Shown: positions 11,304 through 20,876, numbered from the stretch's first letter. The stretch: DNA of 64,000 nt from Agrobacterium tumefaciens (GCF_013318015.2 NZ_CP115841.1:806001-870000), one strand, 5' to 3'. The notes: generated by a model from the letters alone, not told the origin. A program made the numbers and translations.

Positions 11304-11762
11304 TCAGTAGGTTCTGACCATGACGGTGCCGAGCAGGAAGTCGTGAACGAGGCGCGAGCGCTCCGTAAACAGGCCTGCAAGCAGGATAAGCGGCGTCAAA
11401 ACCGAGTTGATGATCCAGAAAAGCGCAATGTGCACGGTGGCCAGAAGGAAATCGATTCGCCGTCCGTCCATGCGCGCCATCGCGATGCCCATCGCCCGCA
11501 TGCCGGGTGAGGCCTGCGACGGGCCGCTGAGCGTTACGCCGAAATAAAGTACCGCGACGATGACGAACAGGGCCGGATAGAGGAAGAAGCCGAGACCCAG
11601 CGTAATCACGCCGAGAAAGAAGACGATCACGGCGGCTGGAATGCACAGCAGGAGAACGATCGCGTAATCGATCAGGAACGCGAAGACCCGTCGGCTCAGG
11701 ACGCCGCTATAGGCGCGCCAGTCGTCCGGTGCGACATAGGTAGGGTTCTGGTCGAGGTTCAT
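11304..11762 (-). CDS. RDD family membrane protein
   Basis: A 152-residue integral membrane protein with the RDD pattern: an Arg in SRRVFAFLIDYAIVL, then the conserved Asp, and a third helix before the C-terminus (VHIALFWIINSVL). Three hydrophobic segments lie near 24-50, 55-78 and 108-135. The family has no uniform function; some members are Na+/H+ antiporters. It lies between bpt and hemB on the same strand, with over 100 bp on each side, so it is probably transcribed separately. Confidence 0.88.
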   Translation of the reverse strand: MNLDQNPTYVAPDDWRAYSGVLSRRVFAFLIDYAIVLLLCIPAAVIVFFLGVITLGLGFFLYPALFVIVAVLYFGVTLSGPSQASPGMRAMGIAMARMDGRRIDFLLATVHIALFWIINSVLTPLILLAGLFTERSRLVHDFLLGTVMVRTY

Positions 11763-11877
11763 CGGTCGTTTTCTCCTGAGAAGACATGACAGCTCGAAAC
11801 GCGCTTTTCGTCAGGCAGCATTCCGTGTCAGCAAACAATATGGGAAGAAAACGACCGAATACAATAAGCGTCGGCTG

Positions 11878-12891
11878 TCAGCCCTTCGCGAGTTTGCGCG
11901 CGGCTTCCACTGCGAAATAGCTCAGAATGCCATCGCAGCCTGCACGCTTGAAACAGAGAAGCGTTTCCATCATCACGCGCTCGCCGTCGATCCAGCCATG
12001 CATGGCCGCTGCCTTGATCTGGGTATATTCACCGGACACCTGATAGGCGAATGTGGGCAGCCCGAAATTCTCTTTCAGCCGCCAACAGATGTCGAGATAG
12101 GGCAAGCCGGGTTTGACCATCAGCATGTCAGCACCTTCTTCCACGTCGAGCGCTGCGTCGCGGATCGCCTCCATGCCGTTGGCGGGGCTGATGTAATAAC
12201 TGTTCTTGTCCCCCTTCAGCAGTCCGGCCGTCGAAATGGCCTCGCGATACGGACCGTAATAGCCGGAGGAGAATTTCGTGGCATAGGCCATGATGCCGAC
12301 GTTCTGGTGCCCGGCCGCATCCAGGCCGCGGCGGATGGCGCCGATGCGGCCATCCATCATCTCGGACGGAGAAATAATGTCCGAACCGGCATCGGCCTGA
12401 AGGATTGCAGCACGAACGACCTGGTCCACGGTCTCGTCATTGACGATTTCGTCGCCGCGCAGAATGCCGTCATGCCCATGGCTGGTGAAGGGATCGAGCG
12501 CAACATCGGTAATCATGCCGATATTCGGAACCGCTTTTTTGACCGCGATGGTCGCCTGATTAATGAGGTTGTTGGCCTCGAGCGCATTCGAGCCGGTCTC
12601 GTCGCGCAAGTCCATCTCGATATTCGGGAAGGTCGCAATCGCCGGAATGCCGAGATCGGCGGCTTCCTTCGCCGCTTCGACCAGCTTATCGACACTCATG
12701 CGGTTTACGCCGGGCATCGCCGGTATGGGATCGAGGATATTGCTGCCCGGTACGATGAAGACCGGCCAGATGAGATCATCGACGGTCAGGCGGCTTTCCT
12801 GAACCAGACGGCGAGTCCAGTCGGCCTTGCGATTGCGGCGCATGCGGCGATGGCCGGTGATCGCGTCGACCAGATGCGTTTTGTCCTGCAT
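11878..12891 (-). CDS. hemB: Porphobilinogen synthase (5-aminolevulinate dehydratase)
   Basis: A 337-residue enzyme that condenses two 5-aminolevulinate molecules to porphobilinogen in tetrapyrrole synthesis. The catalytic lysine regions are visible as MAYATKFSSGYYGP (about residues 212-225) and LMVKPGLPYLD (about 264-274). The region SHGHDGIL near residue 140 lacks the cysteine cluster of zinc-dependent forms, which suggests the Mg-dependent class common in rhizobia. The ATG at 12891 (MQDKTHLVDAITGHRR) gives the usual length; a longer frame upstream overlaps the divergent gene's promoter. Confidence 0.96.
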   Translation of the reverse strand: MQDKTHLVDAITGHRRMRRNRKADWTRRLVQESRLTVDDLIWPVFIVPGSNILDPIPAMPGVNRMSVDKLVEAAKEAADLGIPAIATFPNIEMDLRDETGSNALEANNLINQATIAVKKAVPNIGMITDVALDPFTSHGHDGILRGDEIVNDETVDQVVRAAILQADAGSDIISPSEMMDGRIGAIRRGLDAAGHQNVGIMAYATKFSSGYYGPYREAISTAGLLKGDKNSYYISPANGMEAIRDAALDVEEGADMLMVKPGLPYLDICWRLKENFGLPTFAYQVSGEYTQIKAAAMHGWIDGERVMMETLLCFKRAGCDGILSYFAVEAARKLAKG

Positions 12892-13072
12892 GTAAGAATG
12901 TCCTTCGTATCCCACCCAAGTCAGGAAAGCTGCATAACACGAAGCAAGCGCCGTGCGAATGCGACAATGTTTCCCCCTGGACTTCCCCGGTGGGCGAGGG
13001 TGCTTTGACAAGGCAAGCCGCCGAATTCAATATGGGCTGGTCGCCCGCCCGTCGAAACCGTATCTTCCGGCC

Positions 13073-13510
13073 ATGGAACCTGATTCTCAACCTCTGCCGA
13101 AACGTCCGCTGACGGAAATCCTCTTTCTGGTCTTCATGAGGCTGGTCGCGGTTTCCTGTTTCTGGTTCGGCCTGCAATATTGGGCGATGCTGACGGGATA
13201 TTCTCTCGGCGGGCATGGGCGGTTCGATATGCTTAACCTGCCATGGCGAGTGGCGGGTAGTGCGCTTGCGGTGATTTTCCCCGTCGCAGCGCTCGGTCTC
13301 TGGCTCGGCGCCTCCTGGGGGGCAGTCATGTGGGTCTTGGGTGCCGGCACCCAGATCGCCATGTATAAGGTGTGGCCATATATCTTCGGCGCCAACACGC
13401 TTGTACCCGTCATGCACGGTCTCGTGGCAACCATTTATATACTATTCCTGGTCGCTTTTTGGCTCGATCAGCGCCAGAATGAAGAGCGCGCAAGAATTGA
13501 TTTACCATAA
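13073..13510 (+). CDS. Four-helix membrane protein, DUF6163-like
   Basis: A 145-residue integral membrane protein with four hydrophobic segments (about 16-42, 58-80, 84-102, 110-133). It resembles the small membrane proteins that sit beside ldtR in Rhizobiales (DUF6163). Function is unknown. The ATG at 13073 (MEPDSQPLPKRPL) is chosen because earlier in-frame codons overlap the hemB promoter. A link to cell-envelope maintenance is only suggested by the ldtR neighbourhood. Confidence 0.78.
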   Translation: MEPDSQPLPKRPLTEILFLVFMRLVAVSCFWFGLQYWAMLTGYSLGGHGRFDMLNLPWRVAGSALAVIFPVAALGLWLGASWGAVMWVLGAGTQIAMYKVWPYIFGANTLVPVMHGLVATIYILFLVAFWLDQRQNEERARIDLP

Positions 13511-13741
13511 GAATAAAGCAGTTTAGCCTGGTTTTCGGTCGAATTTTATTGCTAAGTCTTTGATTTGTAATGCATGGTGATAAGCCAGTCCCGCTTCGCC
13601 ACAAGTTTGACCCACTTGGGAAAATGCAGGTAAGCATTTGTTAATCGTAGCTTTTAAGTAGAATTTTATGCGCATTGATTAGGTTCTCACTCAAGGCGGG
13701 AGACAAACAAACACACCGCCAAACAAAACAGTGAGGCAGTC

Positions 13742-14254
13742 ATGATCAATAGCAAAGCAAAGCCGCAGGCCGTTGTTGCCGACGCACATGAAGATACCAT
13801 CCGTTCGCTCTACATGGAGTCGCTGCACCTGGTGGAACGTCTCCACCGCCGCCTCCTCGATGTCATCAAGGACGAGTTCGATCGTCAGGGTCGCGATGAT
13901 GTCAACGCCGTTCAGGCGCTCCTGCTGTTCAACATCGGCAATTCCGAACTGACGGCCGGCGAGCTTCGTTCGCGTGGTTATTACCTCGGATCGAACGTCT
14001 CCTACAACGTCAAGAAGCTGGTAGACCTCGGTCTCATCAACCACCAGCGCTCGCGTGTCGACCGCCGCTCGGTCCGCATCAGCCTGACTGAAAAAGGCCA
14101 GGAAATCGCAGAAACGGTTGCTCACCTCTACGAGCGCCACGTCGGCTCGATCGAAAAGGTCGGCGGCATCGGCACCGGCGAGTTCTCCGAAATGAACAAG
14201 CTGCTGCAGCGCCTCGATCGCTTCTGGAACGACTCGATCGCTTATCGTCTCTAA
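13742..14254 (+). CDS. ldtR: MarR family regulator LdtR
   Basis: A 170-residue winged-helix regulator. The core (about 55-125) holds the recognition helix region YLGSNVSYNVKKLVDLG and the wing SRVDRRSVRISLT. The sequence strongly resembles LdtR of Liberibacter and Sinorhizobium, which controls an L,D-transpeptidase gene and osmotic tolerance. Here the transpeptidase gene lies 375 bp downstream on the same strand with its own leader. The promoter regions of the two genes share the 10-mer TTTGTTAATC (13637-13646 and 14568-14577). Confidence 0.9.
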   Translation: MINSKAKPQAVVADAHEDTIRSLYMESLHLVERLHRRLLDVIKDEFDRQGRDDVNAVQALLLFNIGNSELTAGELRSRGYYLGSNVSYNVKKLVDLGLINHQRSRVDRRSVRISLTEKGQEIAETVAHLYERHVGSIEKVGGIGTGEFSEMNKLLQRLDRFWNDSIAYRL

Positions 14255-14629
14255 TTCCGCGGCGGTTTCACTGTTAGCGCCGGGGGCATCGGTTTGCCTC
14301 CGGCTTGCGGATTCGTGTTGGAGGCGCCGTTCACCTGTGCGTGTCAAGCCCGGTCTACTAGGTGCGTTTTCGCCCTGTTTTGCAGGCATACACAGCTTCG
14401 TGAGAAAAGGTCCGTGACACGAATTGGCCATATTGATATGGGACCCGCAAAGGTGAAGGAGCCGGCGGTTTCTCCTGCTGTCGTGGCAAGTCCCGACTGT
14501 TCTGCCAGACAATAGCGCCCAGACCATGGGTATTGAGCATTACCGGCCGGCAGACACGTTGTACGTGTTTGTTAATCATATTGATTTAGGCATTGTTGAG
14601 AATGCCGAAGAGAGTGGCTGGTAGGTAGA
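14255..14629 (+). promoter_or_regulatory. ldtR-ldtP intergenic region with candidate operators
   Basis: 375 bp without a gene. It holds the inverted repeat ACACGT-N3-ACGTGT at 14554-14568, directly followed by TTTGTTAATC at 14568-14577, about 55 bp before the ldtP start. The same 10-mer precedes ldtR. These are candidates for LdtR binding or a shared promoter element; which of the two cannot be decided from sequence alone. Confidence 0.5.
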
Positions 14630-15961
14630 ATGACAAAAAAATCCGTTTCCGAATCCGTATCGCGCCGTGCGCTTCTGCGCTCGGCTGTTTCCGTTGGTGT
14701 TGCCGCGCTTGCCGCGCCGGCCCTGGCGCAGAATGCGCTCAACGATCTCATGGGCTCATCGCGGCGCGGCAACTGGGATGACCAGTTCGACGCGAATTCG
14801 TCGCGTTCCGCCGTTGGCGTCGTTTCCAACAATCCGGTTCTCGGACGGGAAGCGCCTGTCTACATGCAGCAGGCGATCATGCAATATCAGCAGATCGTGC
14901 AGAATGGCGGCTGGCCGGACGTACCCGTCACCCAGCAGCGTCTCCAGATCGGCGTTTCCGATCCTTCCGTTCAGGCGCTTCGCCAGCGATTGATGGTTTC
15001 CGGCGACCTGCCGCGCGAAGCTGGCATTTCCAGCGCCTTCGATTCTTATGTCGATGGTGCGTTGAAGCGCTTCCAGGCCCGCCACGGCCTTCCCGCCGAT
15101 GGTGTCAGCGGCGAATATACGACCAAGGCGCTCAATGTTTCGGCCCAGATCCGTCTGGCGCAGTTGCAGACCAACCTCGTGCGCATTCAGTCCATGTCCG
15201 GCGATCTCGGCCAGCGTCACCTGATGGTGAACATTCCGGCCGCTGTCATCGAGGCGGTTGAGAATGAGCGCGTCGTCCTGCGCAACACCGCCGTCGTCGG
15301 TCGCGCCAGCCGCCCGACGCACGTCATCAATTCCAAGATTTACGAAGTCATCCTCAACCCTTACTGGACAGCGCCGCGCTCGATCGTCGAAAAGGACATC
15401 GTGCCGCTGATGCAGAAGGACCCGACCTATCTGGAGCGGAACAACATCCGCCTCATCGACGGCAAGGGACAGGAAGTTTCGCCGACGGCGGTCGACTGGT
15501 TTGCGCCAAAGGCACCGAACCTGATGTTCCGCCAGGACCCCGGCAAGATCAACGCCATGTCCTCGACGAAGATCAACTTCCACAATCCGAACAACGAATA
15601 TATGCACGACACGCCGCAGCAGGGTCTGTTCAACAAGCTGATGCGGTTCGAATCGTCCGGCTGCGTGCGCGTACAGAACGTGCGAGACCTCACAAGCTGG
15701 CTGCTGCGCGACACGCCCGGCTGGTCGCGTCAGGAAATGGAACGCGTCATCGCCACCCGCGTCAACACACCGATCAAGCTGGCGCAGGAAGTGCCTGTCT
15801 ATTTCGTCTATATCACCGCATGGTCGGCGAAGGACGGCGTGGTGCAGTTCCGCGACGACATCTATGAAAAGGACGGCAACGCCGAACTGGCGCTCAACAC
15901 CACCACCGGCATCGAACAGCCGGCTGGACCTGTCGACGACGACCTGTTGCCGCGCAACTGA
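14630..15961 (+). CDS. ldtP: Periplasmic L,D-transpeptidase with peptidoglycan-binding domain
   Basis: A 443-residue exported enzyme that forms 3-3 peptidoglycan cross-links or attaches proteins to the wall. The N-terminus has a twin-arginine-like start (SRRALLRSA) and a hydrophobic stretch ending in APALAQ near residue 34. A PG_binding_1-like domain is near 95-165 and the YkuD catalytic domain near 185-350, with the nucleophile C345 in SSGCVR and the catalytic histidine region YMHDTPQ upstream. The name ldtP follows the LdtR-regulated gene of related bacteria and is inferred from context. Confidence 0.9.
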   Translation: MTKKSVSESVSRRALLRSAVSVGVAALAAPALAQNALNDLMGSSRRGNWDDQFDANSSRSAVGVVSNNPVLGREAPVYMQQAIMQYQQIVQNGGWPDVPVTQQRLQIGVSDPSVQALRQRLMVSGDLPREAGISSAFDSYVDGALKRFQARHGLPADGVSGEYTTKALNVSAQIRLAQLQTNLVRIQSMSGDLGQRHLMVNIPAAVIEAVENERVVLRNTAVVGRASRPTHVINSKIYEVILNPYWTAPRSIVEKDIVPLMQKDPTYLERNNIRLIDGKGQEVSPTAVDWFAPKAPNLMFRQDPGKINAMSSTKINFHNPNNEYMHDTPQQGLFNKLMRFESSGCVRVQNVRDLTSWLLRDTPGWSRQEMERVIATRVNTPIKLAQEVPVYFVYITAWSAKDGVVQFRDDIYEKDGNAELALNTTTGIEQPAGPVDDDLLPRN

Positions 15962-15999
15962 TCCGGCGCTGCCATCAGGTTTTTATATTTAAGTGAAAG

Positions 16000-16027
16000 G
16001 CCGCACCCCGTCGGGTGCGGCTTTTTT
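16000..16027 (+). terminator. Rho-independent terminator after ldtP
   Basis: A perfect 9-bp stem (GCCGCACCC / GGGTGCGGC) with a 4-base loop is followed by six T residues. Confidence 0.92.
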
Positions 16028-16101
16028 CATTTTCGCTGCTGGTTTTGAAAAAACAGCTGCCGTTTTTTGTCGCAACGTCGCAGTTTGACGGGCAAATCTC
16101 G

Positions 16102-16142
16102 CTGCCCGTATTGCTCTTGTTCGGGCAGGGCGCTAAGACGCC
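16102..16142 (+). promoter_or_regulatory. Tandem hairpins in the glyA leader
   Basis: A 7-bp stem CTGCCCG/CGGGCAG (16102-16108 and 16122-16128) is directly followed by a short GGCG/CGCC hairpin (16129-16142), 30 bp before the glyA start. No known riboswitch class is recognised. Confidence 0.4.
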
Positions 16143-16171
16143 ATCGCATTACTGTTTCAGGAGCCTTCACC

Positions 16172-17461
16172 ATGTCGAACACAGATGCTTTCTTCTCCCG
16201 TCCGCTTGCCGAAGTCGATCCGGATATTTTCGGCGCGATCGAGAAGGAACTGGGTCGCCAGCGCCACGAGATCGAACTGATCGCCTCGGAAAACATCGTT
16301 TCCCGCGCTGTGCTTGAAGCGCAGGGTTCGATCATGACCAACAAATATGCCGAAGGTTATCCGGGCAAGCGTTATTACGGCGGCTGCCAGTTCGTAGACA
16401 TTGCTGAAGAGCTTGCCATCGAGCGCGCCAAGAAGCTGTTCGGCGTCAACTTCGCCAACGTCCAGCCAAATTCCGGTTCGCAGATGAACCAGGCCGTGTT
16501 CCTCGCGCTGCTCCAGCCGGGCGACACCTTCATGGGTCTCGACCTGAACTCCGGAGGCCATCTCACGCACGGTTCGCCGGTCAACATGTCCGGCAAGTGG
16601 TTCAACGTCGTGTCTTACGGCGTGCGCGAAGGCGACAACCTGCTCGACATGGACGAGGTGGAGCGCAAAGCCAAGGAAACCCGGCCGAAGCTTATCCTTG
16701 CTGGCGGCACCGCCTATTCCCGTATCTGGGACTGGAAGCGCTTCCGAGAGATCGCCGATGAAGTCGGCGCCTATCTGATGGTCGATATGGCCCACATCGC
16801 TGGTCTCGTTGCCGGTGGCCAGCATCCGTCGCCGTTCCCGCATTGCCACGTTGCCACCACGACGACGCACAAGTCGTTGCGCGGCCCGCGTGGCGGCATG
16901 ATCCTCACCAATGACGAGGATCTGGCCAAGAAGTTCAACTCCGCCGTTTTCCCCGGCCTGCAGGGCGGTCCGCTGATGCACGTCATCGCCGCAAAGGCAG
17001 TTGCCTTCGGTGAAGCTTTGCAGCCGGAATTCAAGGATTACGCCGCACAGGTCGTCAAGAACGCCAAGGCGCTTGCCGAAACGCTGATCGAAGGTGGTCT
17101 TGATGTCGTCTCCGGCGGCACCGACAACCACCTGATGCTGGTTGACCTTCGCAAGAAGAACGCCACCGGCAAGCGTGCTGAAGCAGCTCTCGGTCGCGCC
17201 TACGTCACCTGCAACAAGAACGGCATTCCTTTCGATCCGGAAAAGCCCTTCGTCACCTCGGGTGTGCGTCTCGGCACGCCGGCTGGCACGACGCGCGGTT
17301 TCAAGGAAGCGGAATTCCGCGAAATCGGCAAGCTGATCGTCGAGGTTCTCGATGGTCTGAAGGTCGCCAATTCGGATGAGGGCAACGCTGCTGTTGAAGC
17401 TGCGGTGCGCGAAAAGGTCGTCGGCCTGACTGACCGTTTCCCGATGTATCCGTACATGTAA
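16172..17461 (+). CDS. glyA: Serine hydroxymethyltransferase
   Basis: A 429-residue PLP enzyme that interconverts serine and glycine and loads one-carbon units on tetrahydrofolate. The PLP lysine is K234 in the signature [14 protein letters not shown]. The N-terminal [15 protein letters not shown] and [13 protein letters not shown] substrate-binding segments are intact. The ATG at 16172 ([11 protein letters not shown]) has AGGAG 11 bp upstream and gives the family length. It is followed after 12 bp by nrdR, so glyA-nrdR-ribD-ribE is probably one transcript. Confidence 0.97.
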   Translation: MSNTDAFFSRPLAEVDPDIFGAIEKELGRQRHEIELIASENIVSRAVLEAQGSIMTNKYAEGYPGKRYYGGCQFVDIAEELAIERAKKLFGVNFANVQPNSGSQMNQAVFLALLQPGDTFMGLDLNSGGHLTHGSPVNMSGKWFNVVSYGVREGDNLLDMDEVERKAKETRPKLILAGGTAYSRIWDWKRFREIADEVGAYLMVDMAHIAGLVAGGQHPSPFPHCHVATTTTHKSLRGPRGGMILTNDEDLAKKFNSAVFPGLQGGPLMHVIAAKAVAFGEALQPEFKDYAAQVVKNAKALAETLIEGGLDVVSGGTDNHLMLVDLRKKNATGKRAEAALGRAYVTCNKNGIPFDPEKPFVTSGVRLGTPAGTTRGFKEAEFREIGKLIVEVLDGLKVANSDEGNAAVEAAVREKVVGLTDRFPMYPYM

Positions 17462-17473
17462 GGACGTAAAGAG

Positions 17474-17953
17474 ATGCGCTGCCCATTTTGCGGTTCCGAA
17501 GACACACAGGTCAAGGACTCGCGTCCGGCGGAGGATAACACCTCCATCCGCCGGCGGCGCATCTGCCCCGATTGCGGCGGCCGCTTCACGACCTATGAGC
17601 GCGTGCAACTGCGCGAGCTGATGGTCATCAAGAAAAGCGGCCGCAAGCTGCCCTTCGACCGGGAAAAGCTGGTGCGATCCTTCGAGATCGCGCTACGCAA
17701 ACGCCCGGTTGACCGGGACCGGATCGAGCGAGCCGTCTCGGGCATTGCTCGCCGTCTGGAAAGTTCCGGCGAGACGGAAATTCCCTCGGAAGAAATCGGC
17801 CTCCAGGTGCTTGAAGCGCTGAAGAGCCTCGATGACGTGGCCTTCGTACGCTACGCCTCGGTCTATCGCGATTTCAGTCATGCCGAGGATTTCGAGAACG
17901 TGATTGCCGAAATCAACGCCAAGATCGCCCGAGATACAGACGCCGGAGCATAG
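17474..17953 (+). CDS. nrdR: Transcriptional repressor NrdR
   Basis: A 159-residue repressor of ribonucleotide reductase genes. The N-terminal zinc ribbon has two CxxC pairs (CPFC at residues 3-6 and CPDC near 31-34). An ATP-cone (about 46-136), beginning at [18 protein letters not shown], senses ATP/dATP. It sits 12 bp after glyA and 2 bp before ribD, the common rhizobial order. Confidence 0.97.
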   Translation: MRCPFCGSEDTQVKDSRPAEDNTSIRRRRICPDCGGRFTTYERVQLRELMVIKKSGRKLPFDREKLVRSFEIALRKRPVDRDRIERAVSGIARRLESSGETEIPSEEIGLQVLEALKSLDDVAFVRYASVYRDFSHAEDFENVIAEINAKIARDTDAGA

Positions 17954-17955
17954 AC

Positions 17956-19206
17956 GTGACGAGCCGCGCCGATGACGAAAAATTCATGGCCCGGGCAATC
18001 GAGGTTTCCCTGCGTCATCAGGGTCAAACCGAGACCAATCCCTCCGTCGGTTGCGTTCTCGTCAAGGACGGAAAAATCATCGCCGAAGCGGTGACCGCCA
18101 TTGGCGGCCGCCCTCATGCCGAACGCCAGGCGCTGGAAATCGCCGGCGAAGCGGCGCGCGGCGCAACAGCCTATGTCACCCTCGAACCCTGCTCGCACTG
18201 GGGCAAGACGCCGCCCTGCGCCAATGCGCTGGTCGAATACGGCGTGGCCCGTGTCGTTGTAGCGGTTGACGACCCGGACGAGCGTGTTTCCGGTCGTGGT
18301 TACTCCATCCTGCGGGAGGCGGGCATTGTCGTGGAAACCGGCCTGCTGCGCGAACAAGGCAAGAGAGCGCTTGCAGGTTACCTCACACGCCAGGTGAAAA
18401 AACGCCCGCATGTGATTCTGAAGCTTGCGATTTCCGCTGATGGCATGATCGGCAGGAGAGGCGAGCGGCAGGTGGCGATCACCGGGCGCGAGGCTCGCCA
18501 CGCCGTGCATGAACTCCGGGCGCATTGTGATTGCATCCTTGTGGGGATCGGGACTGCGATTGCGGATGATCCGGAACTGACGGTTCGCATTGACGGTATC
18601 GAGGATCGCTCGCCGGTGCGCATCGTGCTGGATCGGCATTTTGAATTGCCGCTGACGTCGAACCTGGTGAAGACGGCGCGCGAAGTACCGGTGATCGTTG
18701 CGGTCGCGGCGTTACCCCCCTCTGCCCTGCCGGACATCTCCCCCTCAAGGGGGGAGATCGGCAAGGGGCTGGCCGCTCGCTCAAATTTTGACTCCACCTC
18801 TCATTCGTTAACCTTCGATGTCGGGCAAGGCAGCGCCCCATCGATCTCCCCCCTTGAGGGGGAGATGCTCGGCAGGGCAGAGGGGGGTAGCCCCGACCAC
18901 CGTCGCCAACAACTGATCGACGCAGGCGTCGAAATCCTTCAAGCACCAACCCTCGAGAACCTCCTTCACATTCTCGCTGAACGCGGTATGTCGGAACTTC
19001 TGGTCGAAGGCGGCGCTTTTGCCGCAAAATCGTTCCTTGAAGCCGATCTCGTGGACCGTATCATGCTGTTTGAAAGCCCGGTCGTGGTTGGTGAAGGCGG
19101 GATTGAAACGCCGCTCAGCCGTGCCGATATTCCGGGCGATTATGTTTTGGTCAGCGAAACCGCCTACGGGCCGGATCGCTGCTTCGATTATGAAAGGCCG
19201 CTTTGA
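17956..19206 (+). CDS. ribD: Riboflavin biosynthesis deaminase/reductase RibD with internal insertion
   Basis: A 416-residue bifunctional enzyme (deaminase then reductase in riboflavin synthesis). The deaminase zinc ligands are in RPHAERQAL (near residue 55) and EPCSHWGKTPPC (near 76-87). The reductase domain starts near residue 153 (KLAISADGMIGRRGE). The protein is about 50 residues longer than usual because a 177-bp palindromic element (18713-18889, residues about 253-312) lies in frame inside the reductase domain, between VPVIVAVAAL and HRRQQLIDAGVEIL. Start is GTG 17956. The stop overlaps the ribE start (TGATG). Whether the enzyme tolerates the insert is not known, but both flanks stay in frame and conserved. 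Confidence 0.93.
   Translation: MTSRADDEKFMARAIEVSLRHQGQTETNPSVGCVLVKDGKIIAEAVTAIGGRPHAERQALEIAGEAARGATAYVTLEPCSHWGKTPPCANALVEYGVARVVVAVDDPDERVSGRGYSILREAGIVVETGLLREQGKRALAGYLTRQVKKRPHVILKLAISADGMIGRRGERQVAITGREARHAVHELRAHCDCILVGIGTAIADDPELTVRIDGIEDRSPVRIVLDRHFELPLTSNLVKTAREVPVIVAVAALPPSALPDISPSRGEIGKGLAARSNFDSTSHSLTFDVGQGSAPSISPLEGEMLGRAEGGSPDHRRQQLIDAGVEILQAPTLENLLHILAERGMSELLVEGGAFAAKSFLEADLVDRIMLFESPVVVGEGGIETPLSRADIPGDYVLVSETAYGPDRCFDYERPL
18713..18889. repeat. Palindromic mobile-repeat element inserted in frame in ribD
   Basis: Two 48-bp arms (18713-18760 and 18842-18889) are inverted copies of each other with only two mismatches. Each arm contains its own small hairpin (ATCTCCCCC / GGGGGAGAT type). 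The total length is 177 bp, exactly 59 codons, and no stop codon is created. The layout matches the short palindromic repeats scattered between genes in rhizobial genomes; its presence inside a gene recalls Rickettsia palindromic elements (comparison from knowledge). Confidence 0.88.
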
Positions 19207-19817
19207 TGTTTACCGGAATTGTCACCGATGTTGGAACCGTGTCCGAGTTGGAAGCTCTGGCGGAAGGCATTCGTCTGCGGGTGGCGACCAATTACGATCC
19301 CAAGACCATCGATATGGGCGCATCGATCTCCCATGGCGGCGTCTGCCTGACGGTGACCAAACTGCCCGAAGACGGCAGCAACGAGCGCTGGTACGAGGTC
19401 GAGGCCTGGGAAGAGGCATTGCGCCTGACGACGATTGCGGGCTGGCAGAAGGGCACGCACGTCAATCTGGAGCGCGCGCTGAAGATTGGCGACGAGCTTG
19501 GCGGTCACATCGTTTCCGGCCATGTCGATGGCAAGGCGGAGATTCTGTCGGTCGAGCCGGAAGGTGAGGCGGTCCGTATCCGCCTGCGCGCGCCCGACCA
19601 TCTGGCGAAATTCGTGGCGCCCAAGGGTTCCATTGCACTCGATGGCACTTCTCTGACCGTCAATGCGGTCGACGGAACGGATTTCGACGTGCTCCTGATC
19701 CGCCATACGCTCACAGTCACCACATGGGGTGAGCGCCAACCGGGTGATTTCGTCAATTTCGAAGTCGACACCATGGCGCGATATGCCGCAAGGCTTGCGG
19801 AGTTTCCCTCGGCGTAA
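19206..19817 (+). CDS. ribE: Riboflavin synthase, alpha chain
   Basis: A 203-residue enzyme that dismutates 6,7-dimethyl-8-ribityllumazine to riboflavin. Two homologous lumazine-binding halves are visible: MFTGIVTDVGTVSELE at the start and LGGHIVSGHVDGKAEIL near residue 98. The signature S-L-T motif (DGTSLTVN) is near residue 145. Its ATG overlaps the ribD stop codon, so it is translationally coupled. Named ribE following riboflavin synthase usage in alphaproteobacteria; E. coli calls it ribC. Confidence 0.96.
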   Translation: MFTGIVTDVGTVSELEALAEGIRLRVATNYDPKTIDMGASISHGGVCLTVTKLPEDGSNERWYEVEAWEEALRLTTIAGWQKGTHVNLERALKIGDELGGHIVSGHVDGKAEILSVEPEGEAVRIRLRAPDHLAKFVAPKGSIALDGTSLTVNAVDGTDFDVLLIRHTLTVTTWGERQPGDFVNFEVDTMARYAARLAEFPSA

Positions 19818-20079
19818 CACCTTTCGGCATCTATTGTGCTGAAATACACTCTCGGCCTTGAGCCGGTATCCGACTGGCCCAAATCCTTGGGCTGAAAAGA
19901 CTCTTGCCGTCGCGCAGACGCGCGTTGACTGGATTACCTCTCAAGGCCAGAATGCCGGATAGACTTTACCGTCCTCCGCCATCGCGACAGATCAGTTGTT
20001 GTCCCGCACTCCGCTTTCGATTGACGCGCAAACACTATAAAGACGTCTTTAGGCCCAAACGGGGTAGGGGGATTACGAC

Positions 20080-20712
20080 ATGCCGTCTTTCGAACTGCTG
20101 ACAGCCTTTTTCATCACCACCGCCCTGTTTGCCTATATTCCCGGCCCGGCCATGCTTTATGCGGCGGCGCAGACCATGGCGCGCGGCCGGTTTGCCGGGC
20201 TGATGGCGGTGCTTGGCATCCATGTCGGCTGCTATTTCCATATCGTCGCCTCTGCGGCGGGGCTTTCGGTGCTGTTCCAGGCGGTGCCGTGGCTTTATCT
20301 GGCCGTGAAGCTGTGTGGCGCGCTTTATCTCATCTGGCTCGGCTTCTCGATGCTGCGCAGCAAGCTTGAAGGTGAGACCGTCAATCTGACCATCGAACCG
20401 AAATCGGCAAGGCGCGCCTTCATCGACAGCATCATCGTCGACGTGCTCAATCCGAAGACGGCGCTGTTCTTTCTGGCGTTTCTGCCGCAATTCGTTGATC
20501 CGGCGGCGGCCTTTCCGATCTGGCTGCAATTGCTGATCCTCGGTATTGCCGTCAATTTCATTTTTTCCTCCGCCGATCTGGTTGGCGTGCTTCTGGCGGG
20601 CGCGATGGTCGGGCGGCTCAAGCGCTCCAGCAGGGTGCAGGTGCTTGCCCGTCGCACTGCGGGAACGGTGCTGATGGGGCTTGGCGTGCATCTGGCTTTC
20701 CAGAAAACCTGA
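20080..20712 (+). CDS. LysE/RhtB family amino-acid exporter
   Basis: A 210-residue inner membrane protein with about six helices and the LysE family signature GPAMLYAAAQTMARGR near residues 18-33. It most likely exports an amino acid or derivative; the substrate cannot be told. It interrupts the riboflavin gene run between ribE and ribH, with 262 bp upstream and 164 bp downstream, so it probably has its own promoter. Confidence 0.9.
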   Translation: MPSFELLTAFFITTALFAYIPGPAMLYAAAQTMARGRFAGLMAVLGIHVGCYFHIVASAAGLSVLFQAVPWLYLAVKLCGALYLIWLGFSMLRSKLEGETVNLTIEPKSARRAFIDSIIVDVLNPKTALFFLAFLPQFVDPAAAFPIWLQLLILGIAVNFIFSSADLVGVLLAGAMVGRLKRSSRVQVLARRTAGTVLMGLGVHLAFQKT

Positions 20713-20876
20713 TTTTCGTAAGCCGCGCCGGATAAGGCGAAAACCTGCGCAATTGTCTTGCAAACGGGGCCTCTTGCGCGGGTGACACATGAAATTACTT
20801 GCCAAAAACGGCCAGCCGTGGTTTGACCGCCGCAAAAGCCGGTATGATCCGGCGCGAAACTTTTCAGGAAAATCCC

